NCBI GenBank assembly: GCA_013314755.1
Contig: JABUFA010000010.1
Span: 1 to 64,000 of the forward strand
Source of the DNA: Chthonomonadia bacterium
GTDB lineage: Bacteria; Armatimonadota; HRBIN16
Direction: 5' to 3'
Length of the DNA stretch: 64,000 bases
Of this stretch, positions 44,289-54,400 are shown in pieces. Numbering within the stretch: position 1 is the first letter of the stretch; every line of letters starts with the position of its first letter. A program made the position numbers and the translations under genes. Under the pieces are notes generated by a model, which did not search any database, was not told the DNA's origin, and worked only from the letters and a program-made list of their open reading frames with translations.

Positions 44289-45614
44289 TCAGTAAGGATT
44301 CCTCCGCATCAGACGGCGCACTTCATCTGCGCTCTGTTTCAGCCGCTTGCGTACAAACTCTTCGAAGCCCCGGTCGCCGTGCGTTTTGTAGTATTGCACA
44401 CATGCCACCAGCGCTTCGCTGAGCTTGCCCTTAGCGGTTGCCACGAATGGACTGGTGTACTGGAAGGGCACATGCGGCGCGAGTTCGGCGTACAGTTTGC
44501 CGAGAGGCTGATTACTCCAGTAGGGTCGGGGTTCGCTGTAGGCAGGATGGTCCCATGCCTCTTTCAGGGCGGGCAGGATGTTGGTATCGCGGAACCGCTG
44601 GGCGAGGTCTTCCTTGTTCAGGTAAAGGTGCAGAGCGAACTCCCAGGCGAGGTCGGGGTTTTTGCAGTGTTTGGTGATGCCGATCATGGTGCCTCCCCAG
44701 GTGCTGGTGCGTCTGCCGCCCGGATACACGGCAGGCAGGGGCATCAACGCCATCTTGCCGCGCATCTTGGGCACGTCCACCTCAATGGTTTTGGAACGCC
44801 AGTCAGGCGCAATCATGCACAGGAAGTAACCATCCTCCACCGCTTTGGTGAAAATCTGCCCGCCGCCCAGGTCGCTGGCGATGCGGTTGGGTCCGGCGAC
44901 CAGCGGCACGTAAAAGAGCATGGTCTGCACGGCGATTTCGTTGTCCATGATGCAGTTGCCCTGCGGGTCAAACAGCCCGCCGCCTCGCTGGTAGAGCAGG
45001 GGCTCGAAGCGGCTGGATTCGCTGTCGGGCAGTTCCAGCATGTACCGTTTGCCGGGAATGGTCACCTTGCGTCCAACGGCGATAAAGTCGTCCCAGGTTT
45101 TTATCTTGTTTGGGTCAATGCCGAGCTGTTCAAACAGGTCGCGGCGGTATGCAAGCATCACGGGGTGTACATCGTGTGGAAGCCCAAAGATGCGCCCGCG
45201 GCTGGTGTAGGGGGCGAAGCGTGCCTGCACCATGCGGTCGTACAGCCCCGATTGCTTGATACGGTCGGTCAGGTCCAGGAAGCCGACATCCTTGAGCGGT
45301 CCGCGGAAGAAGCTGCCCGCCGCGCTGATTTCTACCTCTACCAGGTCGGGCACGTCGAGGTCGGACAGGAACGCTGCCTGCAGTCGCGACGTGACCGCCT
45401 GCCAGGAAACCAGTTGCAGGTCGATTTTGACGCCCGGATGCTTCGCCTCGAAGGCGGGTATCGCCTGCTTGTAGGCGTCGTAGTGCGTTTTGGCGAAGGT
45501 CCACATCACCAGCGTGGCTTGTGGACGCCTTGCGGGATTGAAAGCCAACCACAGCCCCGACAGGATAGAGAGAACCAGCATGCTTAGCGCCGCCGGTCCA
45601 TAAGGGAATCGCAT
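44289..45614 (-). CDS. sugar ABC transporter substrate-binding protein
   Basis: A 441-residue extracytoplasmic solute-binding protein of family 1. A hydrophobic N-terminal helix (about 8-24) serves as signal or membrane anchor; I see no lipobox cysteine. LVMWTFAKTHYDAYKQ, DVPDLVEVE, GLPHDVHPVMLAYRRDLFEQLGI, and WGGTMIGITKHCKNPDLAWEFA are typical. First gene of the transporter operon, with RBS GGGAGGG. The operator TTAATCGTTTAA lies 72 nt upstream, so sugar-dependent control by a LacI-type regulator is likely. The sugar is not identified. Confidence 0.92.
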   Translation of the reverse strand: MRFPYGPAALSMLVLSILSGLWLAFNPARRPQATLVMWTFAKTHYDAYKQAIPAFEAKHPGVKIDLQLVSWQAVTSRLQAAFLSDLDVPDLVEVEISAAGSFFRGPLKDVGFLDLTDRIKQSGLYDRMVQARFAPYTSRGRIFGLPHDVHPVMLAYRRDLFEQLGIDPNKIKTWDDFIAVGRKVTIPGKRYMLELPDSESSRFEPLLYQRGGGLFDPQGNCIMDNEIAVQTMLFYVPLVAGPNRIASDLGGGQIFTKAVEDGYFLCMIAPDWRSKTIEVDVPKMRGKMALMPLPAVYPGGRRTSTWGGTMIGITKHCKNPDLAWEFALHLYLNKEDLAQRFRDTNILPALKEAWDHPAYSEPRPYWSNQPLGKLYAELAPHVPFQYTSPFVATAKGKLSEALVACVQYYKTHGDRGFEEFVRKRLKQSADEVRRLMRRNPY

Positions 45615-45685
45615 GACAGCCCTCCCACTAACAATGAAAGCTTTCCATCCGAAGATTTTACCTTTTCAGAGGCGGTTTCCTGCAT

Positions 45686-45697
45686 TTAATCGTTTAA
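45686..45697. promoter_or_regulatory. TTAAnCGnTTAA operator upstream of sugar transporter
   Basis: TTAATCGTTTAA, matching the motif at 33634-33645. Placed about 72 nt before the solute-binding gene start on the reverse strand. Confidence 0.55.
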
Positions 45698-45715
45698 GAA
45701 GTGCGGAGAGGGGAA

Positions 45716-45815
45716 GTGTTATCCTGAACGAAGGGGCTCGCTGTATTGTCATCCTGGATGGAGTGAAGGGTCTTAGCAAAGAGGTGTTCTCCTGCGCTTC
45801 GCAGGACGGAAACAC
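45716..45815. repeat. intergenic repeat with terminal GTGTT/AACAC inverted ends
   Basis: The stretch includes ATCCTGAACGAAGG, GTCATCCTGG and GAGTGAAGGGTCTTAGC. Such sequences recur as intergenic repeats in many bacterial genomes (from general knowledge). A hairpin GGTGTT...AACACC with inner CCTGC/GCAGG ends the element. No gene is present in 45615-45866. Confidence 0.5.
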
Positions 45816-45836
45816 CACACCTACCGTCGTGCATGG

Positions 45837-45842
45837 TATAAT
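45837..45842 (+). promoter_or_regulatory. possible -10 box of leuCD
   Basis: TATAAT at 45837-45842 lies 24 nt before the leuC start; no good -35 is seen at the proper distance. Confidence 0.4.
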
Positions 45843-45866
45843 AAAATCCCAAAGGAGGAGATGCCT

Positions 45867-47297
45867 ATGCCCACTCTGTTCGAGAAAATCTGGAACGCTC
45901 ACGTCGTCCACGAAGAACCTGGGCGACCGGCACTGCTATATATTGACCGCCACTTCGTGCACGAGGTGACCTCTCCGCAGGCGTTTGACGGCTTGCGCCA
46001 GGCGGGGCGCAGGGTGCGCCGTCCTGACCTGACCTTCGCCACGATGGACCACAACGTGCCCACCGATAATCGGTGGAACATCACCGACCCCATCTCGGCG
46101 AAGCAGATTGAGGTCCTGCGCAGGAACTGTCAGGAGTTCGGCATCACCCTGTTCGATCTGGATAGCGAGGACAACGGCATCGTGCATGTAATCGGTCCCG
46201 AGCTGGGAATCACCCTGCCCGGCTTGACCATCGTGTGCGGCGACAGTCACACCTCCACGCACGGTGCGTTCGGTGCGCTGGCGTTTGGCATTGGCACCTC
46301 AGAAGTTGAGCATGTGCTGGCGACGCAGACCCTGCCTCAGACCAAACCCTTGACCATGGCGATTCGCCTGGAGGGCAAGCGTCCGCTGGGTGTGACCGCC
46401 AAAGACCTGATTCTGGGCATCATCGGGCGCATTGGCGCGGGCGGAGGCACTGGCTGTGTGGTGGAGTACATGGGCGAAGCCATTCGCGCCCTGAGCATGG
46501 AAGAGCGGTTGACGATATGCAACATGTCCATTGAAGCAGGCGCTCGCGCGGGCATGATTGCCCCTGACGAGACCACCTTCGCCTATCTGGAAGGCAGGCG
46601 ATATGCCCCACAGGGCAAACAGTTCGAGCGGGCGGTCGCTTACTGGCAGACTTTGCCGTCCGACCCCGATGCGCGGTTTGACCGCGAGGTGCAATTCGAC
46701 GTCTCTACGTTCGCGCCGCAGGTGACCTGGGGCACCAGCCCCGAACAGGTGGTGGACGTGACCGGTTGTGTGCCAGACCCGGCTTCCTTCGCCGACGAGA
46801 CCAAAGCCCGTGCTGCCGAACGCGCCCTGCAGTACATGGGGCTGAAGCCGGGCACACCCATTCAGGAGATTAAGGTGGACAGGGTGTTCATTGGCTCGTG
46901 CACCAACGGCAGGCTGAGCGATTTGCGCGCAGCGGCGGCAGTGGTCAAGGGCAAAAAGGTCGCGCCCCATGTGCGGGCGATGGTGGTTCCCGGCTCACAG
47001 CGAGTGAAGAAGATGGCGGAAGAGGAGGGACTGCACGAGATTTTCATTCAGGCAGGCTTCGAGTGGCGCGACTCGGGATGCAGTATGTGCTTGGGCATGA
47101 ACCCCGACATCCTGATGCCCGGTGAGCGTTCCGCTTCCACCAGCAACCGCAACTTCGAGGGGCGACAGGGACGCGGCGGACGCACCCACCTGGTCAGCCC
47201 CCAGATGGCGGCGGCTGCGGCTATTGCCGGACACTTTGTGGACATCCGCGAGTGGTACCGAGAAGGCAAAATCGCTGAGGAGGTTCTGCGCCCATGA
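45867..47297 (+). CDS. leuC: 3-isopropylmalate dehydratase large subunit
   Basis: A 476-residue aconitase-family subunit that isomerises 2- to 3-isopropylmalate in leucine synthesis. The [4Fe-4S] ligands are C345 (SCTNGR) and C405/C408 (CSMC). [19 protein letters not shown] and DHNVPTDNR are conserved. Length is normal. Start chosen at the second ATG, 8 nt after AAGGAGG; the first ATG (45861) is too close to it. The small subunit gene overlaps by 4 nt. No leuA or leuB lies nearby. Confidence 0.96.
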   Translation: MPTLFEKIWNAHVVHEEPGRPALLYIDRHFVHEVTSPQAFDGLRQAGRRVRRPDLTFATMDHNVPTDNRWNITDPISAKQIEVLRRNCQEFGITLFDLDSEDNGIVHVIGPELGITLPGLTIVCGDSHTSTHGAFGALAFGIGTSEVEHVLATQTLPQTKPLTMAIRLEGKRPLGVTAKDLILGIIGRIGAGGGTGCVVEYMGEAIRALSMEERLTICNMSIEAGARAGMIAPDETTFAYLEGRRYAPQGKQFERAVAYWQTLPSDPDARFDREVQFDVSTFAPQVTWGTSPEQVVDVTGCVPDPASFADETKARAAERALQYMGLKPGTPIQEIKVDRVFIGSCTNGRLSDLRAAAAVVKGKKVAPHVRAMVVPGSQRVKKMAEEEGLHEIFIQAGFEWRDSGCSMCLGMNPDILMPGERSASTSNRNFEGRQGRGGRTHLVSPQMAAAAAIAGHFVDIREWYREGKIAEEVLRP

Positions 47298-47911
47298 AAC
47301 CGTTCGAGAAGCTCACCGCGCTGGTGGCTCCGCTCGACCAGCCGAACGTAGATACCGACCAGATTGTGCCCAAGCAGTTTCTGAAGCGGGTGGAGCGCAC
47401 GGGCTTTGGGCAGTTCCTGTTCTATGACTGGCGGTTCCAGCCCGACGGCTCACCGAACCCCGACTTCGTGCTGAACCAGCCGCGCTATCAGGGGGCGCAA
47501 ATCCTGCTGACCCGCGAGAACTTCGGCTGCGGCTCCAGCCGCGAACACGCCCCGTGGGCACTGCTGGACTACGGCTTCCGGGTGCTGATTGCCCCCTCCT
47601 TCGCGGACATCTTCAGGACAAACTGCTTCAAGAACGGTATCCTGCCTGTGGAACTGCCTGCGGAGGTGGTGGATGACCTTTTCCGCCGCGTCTACGCGCA
47701 GGAGGGCTATCAGCTGACGGTGGACCTTCAGGAGCAAACCATCACTGGCGAGGATGGCTTTGTCGCCCGTTTCGAGATAGACCCCTTCCGCAAGAAGTGC
47801 CTGCTGGAAGGACTGGACGACATCGGGCTGACGCTACAGTACGAGCACAAGATTGCGGAATACGAGGCGACGCACCGCGAACCCTGGCAGGCTGCCATCG
47901 CAGGGAGATAA
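47294..47911 (+). CDS. leuD: 3-isopropylmalate dehydratase small subunit
   Basis: A 205-residue swivel-domain subunit. Markers: [29 protein letters not shown], and [10 protein letters not shown]. It completes the LeuC active site and starts 4 nt before the leuC stop (ATGA overlap), so the subunits are co-translated. Length and motifs are normal; this is the bacterial long-type LeuD. Confidence 0.96.
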   Translation: MKPFEKLTALVAPLDQPNVDTDQIVPKQFLKRVERTGFGQFLFYDWRFQPDGSPNPDFVLNQPRYQGAQILLTRENFGCGSSREHAPWALLDYGFRVLIAPSFADIFRTNCFKNGILPVELPAEVVDDLFRRVYAQEGYQLTVDLQEQTITGEDGFVARFEIDPFRKKCLLEGLDDIGLTLQYEHKIAEYEATHREPWQAAIAGR

Positions 47912-47972
47912 CCCGCACACGCCATGTGGTAAAATATGGTCGACTGTTGCATGGTGACATGGAGAATCTGCG

Positions 47973-48731
47973 ATGCCCATTACACCTGCCGATATTGACG
48001 CTTTTATTGAGCTCCTGCGCCAGGACCCCGCGCTGAGACAGCGCGTCTTCGCCGCGATTGCTCCTGAGGAGTTTCTGGCTCTGCCGGCGAAGGTAGACCG
48101 GCTGGCGGGTGAGGTGTCCGCTTCGCGCACAGCCTCTGAGGAGCGGTTCGCGCGCATTGAAGCGATTCTCGAACGGCTGGCAGAGAGCCAATCGCGCACC
48201 GAAGCCGAAATCGCCGAACTGCGCAAAGCAATAGACCTGTTCCGACAGGCGGCGCAGGAGCGGTTCCAGAAGCTGGAGGACGAGTGGGCAAAACTGCTCG
48301 GCAGGTATCTGGAAGAACAGTACGCAAAACACATTTACTCTTATTTCGGACATGTTCTGTGCAGGATGCGCTTGCTCACACCGAGCGATATTGATGACCT
48401 CGTACGCCCTGCGCTGACTATCGCGGAGGTGAAAGACCTCTTCCTGGCGGACATCATCGCGCGGGGGCGCCTCCTCGAACAGCCCGACCAGCAGGTCTAT
48501 CTGGTCATGGAAGTCTCCCGCACGATAGACGAAAGCGACGTCGCACGCGCCAGACGCCGCGCCGACCTGATGCGCAAAGCGGGGCTACCCTGCGTAGCGG
48601 CCGTTGGCGGCGAGCAAATTACGGAGGCAGGGCGTCTGGAGGCGGAGCACTCACAGGTTCTGTGCATGTTGGACGGTAATCTGGAGGGAGACTGGCAAGA
48701 ATCGCTGGCGCGCTCACTGCAGGAGGGATAG
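47973..48731 (+). CDS. coiled-coil protein with nuclease-like C-terminal domain (DUF3782-like)
   Basis: A 252-residue protein. Residues about 15-110 contain a long heptad coiled coil (RFARIEAILERLAESQSRTE, EIAELRKAIDLFRQAAQERFQKLE). The C-terminal half, with LADIIARGRLLE and VYLVMEVSRTIDESDVARARRRADLM, resembles the PD-(D/E)xK-like domain of DUF3782 proteins common in thermophiles and cyanobacteria, with the catalytic lysine position apparently S. Activity is therefore doubtful. It stands alone, 61 nt after leuD, with GGAGA before the ATG. Function unknown. Confidence 0.55.
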   Translation: MPITPADIDAFIELLRQDPALRQRVFAAIAPEEFLALPAKVDRLAGEVSASRTASEERFARIEAILERLAESQSRTEAEIAELRKAIDLFRQAAQERFQKLEDEWAKLLGRYLEEQYAKHIYSYFGHVLCRMRLLTPSDIDDLVRPALTIAEVKDLFLADIIARGRLLEQPDQQVYLVMEVSRTIDESDVARARRRADLMRKAGLPCVAAVGGEQITEAGRLEAEHSQVLCMLDGNLEGDWQESLARSLQEG

Positions 48732-48775
48732 CTGCCCGCAGGGAATCCCCGTATACACTTCAACGTGTAGAGGGG

Positions 48776-51109
48776 GTGTATGCATTGCGGGCAATGCTGA
48801 TTGTGTTTCTCACCGCAGGTGTCTCATCGGTCGCTTTCCCGGAAGTGGTGCTGGTGCGCGCGAGCAAGCCTCAGGCGGTCATCGTGGCGCCTGCTCAACC
48901 CCAGGGCGACCTTGCTTCAGCCATCGCTGACCTTCGCCTGTACCTTGAGAAGATGAGCGGAGCGCGTCTGCAGGTTGTTCAGGAGGCTGACCGGGCGCGC
49001 CCGGCGATAATACTGCGCACCGGAGCTACCGGGCTTTCCAGAGCAGGCTACCGTATCCACACCGAAGACAATCGGCTGGTTATTGAAGGCGCAACCGACG
49101 CCGGGCTGGTGAACGGCATCTACGGCTTTCTGGAAGACCACCTGGGCATCCACTGGTATATTCCGGGCGAGCTGGGCGAATATGTGCCTCGGCGCAGAGA
49201 CGTAGTAGTACGTGCGCTGGACGAAACGCGCGAGCCGGCAATCCCCAGCGTCACTGGCTTCGGCGGCTACCAGGCGGACCCACCCAAAGGCGCAGAGTGG
49301 AAGCGACGCAACCGATTGAACGGCTTTGAACCCTACTGGCACAGCCACAACTGGGAAGGCATTATCCCGTCCAGCGAAGCGTCGCGCCATCCCGAATGGT
49401 TCGCGCTGATAGACGGCGAGCACAAATGGCAGCTCTGCACCACCCATCCCGAGGTCATCCGCATCGCCATTCAGCGGGTGCTGGAATACTTTGAAAAGAA
49501 CCCCCAGGCGAAAACTTTCTCCCTCTCACCCAACGATTACGGCAAGTTCTGCCAGTGCGAGCGGTGCCGTGCGCTGGACCAGCAGATAGGTGTGGACACC
49601 TTTGCGCCGGGGGGACAGTTTACTGACCGGCTGGTGTATTTCTTCAACCAGATTGCGGAAGAGGTGGCGAAGCGCTATCCCGATAAACTGCTCTGCTTCT
49701 ATGCCTACCTCACCCACACCGAGCCGCCCCAAAAGATAAAGCCTCATCCGAATCTGATGCCCGTGATTTGCCACACGCCGTGGGAGTTCTGTCATGCGCA
49801 CCCCGTCACCGCCGATTGTGAGCCGGGCAGACGGTTTCGGCAGATTGTTCTGCGCTGGCGCGATCTGTGCCCGCACGTGGGCATCTACGACTATTACGGG
49901 CACTGGCAGTGGTTCGGGCAGTGGCCGCTGGTGCATACGTTGAAAACCGACATCCCCTTTTACGCCAAGCTGGGCATTGAACACCTCAACAGCGAAACGC
50001 ACGACGACTGGTGGACACAGCCTCTGAACATCCTTGCCGCGGTCAAGCTGGTGTGGAACCCCCAGCTGGATACCGACGCGCTGATACGCGACTTCTGCCA
50101 GCACCTGTTTGCCGAATCCGCCGAGCCGGTGCGCCGGTACTTTACTCTGTACCAGCAGCTGATGGCGAACATCCCTCTGGACGCCTACGCGAATCACGAG
50201 GACTGGTGGGTCTATCCCTCCGCGCAGGCGATGGAGGAGGGTCGGCGCTTGCTGGAGGAGGCGTTCAGGCTGGCACGCTCAGAGGCAGTGAAGGAACGGG
50301 TGCGCCGGCTTCAGGTTGGGCATCAGGTGTACCTCCTGCAGTGGCAATCGGCAACTGCTCGGAGGGCGGGCAAAGTCATGCAGGCGTACGACGCCGACCT
50401 GCAGTTTGCTCAGCTGGTTCAACAGATGAAGCACAGTGGTCCGCGCGATGTCATTGACCTGTGGCTGGCGGAGCACGAGAGCGGACAGCGTGCCAGCGAA
50501 GCGCAGGCGTTTGTGGAGCTGTTGAACAACGCCGGCTACACCACCGCGCAGGCACGGGAAGAGGCTCTGCGCCGCGCGGAAGCGGAACCCATCGCCTTCG
50601 CCCGCGATCTGGGCTTCATCACCGAGTGGCTGGTGCTTGGTCCCTTCCGATGCCAGCAGGGCGCGTTAGACCAGCCGGATATTCCCGTACAGGCGATAGA
50701 GCCGGGACAGAAAGCAGAGACGCTGGCAGGTTCCAGAGAGTGGCAGAAGGTGAGCGTCAACCAGCCTCTGGGGGTGCTGGACCTGCGTGCCCTGTTCACC
50801 AGAGAGCCATGGGTCAGCGCGTACGCCGCGTGCTGGGTGCAGTTGCCCGGTCCCGCACCAATCAGTCTGCGCGTGGGAAGCAATGACGGCGCGGCGGTGT
50901 GGCTGGATGGCAGGCTCATCCTGTGCTCGGATGTGCCCAGAGGGCTTCAGCTGGACCAGGACCGGGTGTCCGTCGCCGGCGGAGGCAGTAAATGGTATCT
51001 GCTGGTGGTGAAGGTCATCAACCACGCGAACCTGTGGAAGCTTGCCGTGCGCTTCACCGACCTGGCAGGGCGCCCCCTGCAGGTTCCCACTAGCACAACG
51101 CCGCCATAG
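48776..51109 (+). CDS. secreted DUF4838-family protein with glycosidase-like N-terminus
   Basis: A 777-residue exported protein (signal peptide about 1-20). The N-terminal 110 residues resemble the accessory domain before alpha-glucuronidase-like barrels (GLVNGIYGFLEDHLGIHWYIPGE-like segment; GELGEYVPRR). The DUF4838 core follows, with SPNDYGKFCQCERC carrying CxC and CxxC-like cysteines, and WWTQPLNILAAVKLVWNP. A C-terminal beta-sandwich (about 605-777) may bind carbohydrate. Probably acts on plant polysaccharide outside the cell. The GTG start follows GAGGGG. It is followed by the third repeat cluster. Confidence 0.78.
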   Translation: MYALRAMLIVFLTAGVSSVAFPEVVLVRASKPQAVIVAPAQPQGDLASAIADLRLYLEKMSGARLQVVQEADRARPAIILRTGATGLSRAGYRIHTEDNRLVIEGATDAGLVNGIYGFLEDHLGIHWYIPGELGEYVPRRRDVVVRALDETREPAIPSVTGFGGYQADPPKGAEWKRRNRLNGFEPYWHSHNWEGIIPSSEASRHPEWFALIDGEHKWQLCTTHPEVIRIAIQRVLEYFEKNPQAKTFSLSPNDYGKFCQCERCRALDQQIGVDTFAPGGQFTDRLVYFFNQIAEEVAKRYPDKLLCFYAYLTHTEPPQKIKPHPNLMPVICHTPWEFCHAHPVTADCEPGRRFRQIVLRWRDLCPHVGIYDYYGHWQWFGQWPLVHTLKTDIPFYAKLGIEHLNSETHDDWWTQPLNILAAVKLVWNPQLDTDALIRDFCQHLFAESAEPVRRYFTLYQQLMANIPLDAYANHEDWWVYPSAQAMEEGRRLLEEAFRLARSEAVKERVRRLQVGHQVYLLQWQSATARRAGKVMQAYDADLQFAQLVQQMKHSGPRDVIDLWLAEHESGQRASEAQAFVELLNNAGYTTAQAREEALRRAEAEPIAFARDLGFITEWLVLGPFRCQQGALDQPDIPVQAIEPGQKAETLAGSREWQKVSVNQPLGVLDLRALFTREPWVSAYAACWVQLPGPAPISLRVGSNDGAAVWLDGRLILCSDVPRGLQLDQDRVSVAGGGSKWYLLVVKVINHANLWKLAVRFTDLAGRPLQVPTSTTPP

Positions 51110-51485
51110 GGAGCGCACCGAAGAGGATTCCGCCCCCAGATTCGCCTCTCCCCGCATCGGGGAGAGGCTGGGAGAGGGGTCGGCTCACCAGGAGGTTCGC
51201 CCTCCAGATGGGGCATCAGCGGGAGAGGGGTTCTCCCCCGCTTGCGGGGAAGTCGGGTGGGGCTGTTTTGCTTCTCAGCGGGCAACCACAAGAGTTGCCC
51301 CTACAGACGGCTCACCGGGAGGTTCGCCCTCCAATCTTGTGGAAATGTTATCCTCTGGAGGGCGAGGCTGCGGACGAGCCTTTTTCCCTCTCCTTGTGGG
51401 AGAGGGTCAGGGTGAGGGCTTTTCCTACAGGTGGGCTGTCTTGCGTCGGGAAAAGGGGTTCCCTCCCAGAGGGCGAGATAGCAGA
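51110..51485. repeat. GC-rich dispersed repeat cluster (locus 3 of 3)
   Basis: No gene seen. CTCCCCGCATCGGGGAG hairpins, CAGGAGGTTCGCCCTCCAGA twice, a GGGCAACCAC/GTTGCCC pair, CTGGAGGGCGAGGCTG and CCCTCTCCTTGTGGGAGAGG repeat motifs found at 14606 and 34876. The cluster lies between two gene ends (DUF4838 and glnE, convergent). Confidence 0.75.
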
Positions 51486-51488
51486 CAA

Positions 51489-54400
51489 CTACCCGCTTCC
51501 CGCGCCAAGAAGGTCGCGCTCTACCCACGTCCGTACCTCATGGAGCAGATATTCAAACTCCTTCAACATCTGCTTGTGCTCTTCCCAGCCCAGTACACGC
51601 GCCAGCACACGCAGTTCCCACTCCTCATCGGGTATCACATCGCGCGGCATACCATGACGCAGGGTGAGGATATTGCGCACGCGGCTCCACAGCTGGTATG
51701 CCTCTCCGGCGTTGCGGCTGTCGGCGGGCGAAACGAGCGATATCATGCGCAGGGCGTGCAGGGCGGACAGAGTGCTGGTATGGCGGATGCTCCGATGCTG
51801 TTTGCCCACGCGCAGCTGCCAGGTCTGCACCGTGAACTCGATATCCACCATTCCGCCATGTCCCAGTTTCACGTCGCGCCAGCGGTGTTCGGGCTTCAGC
51901 CGTTCCGCCTCCACGCGGCGTTTGATGTGTCGGATGGACTCCAGCTCCTCGTCGCTCAGTCCGCGCGCGTACACCACCTCGTTCTGCACCATTTCGCTCC
52001 ATGCTTCGCCAACCGCTCGGTCTCCGGCGATGGGGCGTGCTTTAATCAGTGCCTGTCGCTCCCACGTTTCGCCGCGGGTCAGGTAGTACTGGCGGTAGTC
52101 GTCCACCGTGCGTACAATCGCCCCGAAGCGCCCCTCGGGACGCAGGCGAGCGTCCACCTCGAAGGGCACATCCTGCGCCTGAATCGCCCGGCACATCTGC
52201 AGGAACTCCTCGCACATCTTCGCGGTGACCGCGTAAGCCTCCGAGTGGGAAACGTTGTCCGGGTGCTGGAACACGAACAGGATATCGGCGTCGGAGGCGT
52301 AGCCCATCTCCCAGCCGCCCAGCTTGCCCATGCCGATAACGGCTACCGAACGCAACACCTCTTCCCATTCGGGATGCTGTTCGGTCGCGCGCGCCTGCGT
52401 TATCTGAAGGATGCATTCCAGCACCGCCTCTGTCAGGTGTGTCAGGTCGCGAGCGGTGTCGGCGCCACGTGCCTCGCCCCACACGTCCCGCGCGGCGATA
52501 CGCAGGCGTTCCCGTCGGATATAAGAGGCTATCGCCTGAACGACACGCTCGGTATTGCCGCGCGATGCGCCCAATCGCCCCTGCAGTTCGGTAAGCATCT
52601 GTTCGCGCGTTTTGGGTTCGCTGGCGATAATCTCCTCGCTGAAGAGGGTATCCAGCAGTTCCTGGTGTGCGCTCAACAGGCGCATCGTCGGGGGGCTGAC
52701 GCCTGCCAGTTCCACCAGTCGGCGCAATACTTCGGGGCTATCGGCAAAGGCGGTGTACAGCTGCGCCCGGTTAGGCACTGCCAGCGCGAGCGTTTCAATG
52801 CCCAGCAGGGCGTCGTCGGGCGAGGGGCTTCGCGAGGCGTAGGTAATCAGCATGGGCGCGATGCGCAGAAAACTCTGACGCATGGCAGGGCTTGCCGCGC
52901 CGCGCGCCACCGAATGCGCCTCCTCGCCTCCTTCAATGCCCGCATCGGTTCCGGTGAGCGGAATCTGCAGGAGCCGCAGGGCAGAGGTCGGGTCGCGGAA
53001 ACCTGCCTCCTGCAGGTGTTCAAGCACCTTTTGCTGGGCGCGGGGGTCATCCAGGGTGTTTAGCAGGTCGCGCAGGGTGCTTTCCTGCTGTTCCATCATG
53101 CGGTCGCCCGCGTCGCCGTAAAAGATTCGCAGGAAGATTTCCCGCACCTGGGCGCGCACCCGGTTGTAGGTTTCCAGAAAATACTCTGCGTTCTCAAAGC
53201 CCATCCGCCGGGCAAGCAGTTCCAGCTGGCGTGGAGCGGTGGGGAGCTTCTGGGTCTGTTGCTCGTAGAGAATCTGCAGGCGGTGCTCCACCGTGCGCAG
53301 GAAGCAGTAGCTTTCTCGCAGGATAATGGCTTCTTCGGGGGTCAGGAAGCCTTCCCGGCGCAGCCTCTGCAGGGCCTCCAGCGTGTTACCTGTGCGCACG
53401 GAAGGGTGCTGACCGCCCACCAGCAGTTGAAGCAGTTGCACCGCGAACTCAATATCACGGATGCCCCCCTCGCCGATTTTGACGTTAGTATCGCTCTCGC
53501 CGGCAAGAGCGGCTTTCTGCTCCAGTCGGCGTTTGTTGTGGCGAATGTCCTCTGCCCACTCGGCGGGAATATAGCTCTGGTAGATGTACTCCTCCGCCAT
53601 GCGGGTAAACGCCTCGCCCACGCGGGGGTCGCCCGCCACGAATCGCGCCTTAATCAGCGCCTGCCGCTCCCAGGTCTCCGCCCAGCTTTCGTAGTAGTGG
53701 CGGTAACTGCTCAGCGAGCGGCTGGGCGCACCGTATCTGCCCTCCGGGCGCAGGCGCAGGTCCACGCGAAACACAAAGCCCCGTTCGGTGTTGCGTGCCA
53801 GCACGTTCACAATCTCCTGCGCCAGGCGTTCGGCATACTGGGCGCCGGTCAGCCTGCCGCTAACGCCCACCTCATCGTCGTGCACGAAGATAAGGTCTAT
53901 ATCCGATGAGTAGTTCAGCTCCCTTCCGCCCAGCTTGCCCATGCCAATCACCGCGAAGGCGGGCGTGCCGGTCATCCCATAACGCTGGGCAAGCTCCTCG
54001 TGCGCGATTTCGTACGCCACCTGCACACAGGCGTCGGCAAAGTCGCTGAAAGCACGCGCCACCTCCGGCAGATCAAGCACGCCCAGAATGTCCATCACGC
54101 CGATGCGCAGTACCTCCCGCTGTTTATAGCGGCGCATGGCGTCTATCTTCATGCCGTAGGAGGTGCAGGTGCGCAGGAGATTGCGCAGGTCGCGATAGTG
54201 CTGTGGGGCGGTTTTGGGGCGACGGCGCAGGCTGGGGTCGGAGAAAAACTCGAAATACTCCGGGTTGCGAATCAGGATTTCGGAGAAGAACTGGCTGGTG
54301 GCGCATACGGTGAAGAAGATTTCCAGCACGGTGGGGTTCTCGGCAAGGAAGCGGTAGTAGGGCAATCGGTTGGCAAGGTTTGCCTGCCAGCGTTCAAAGT

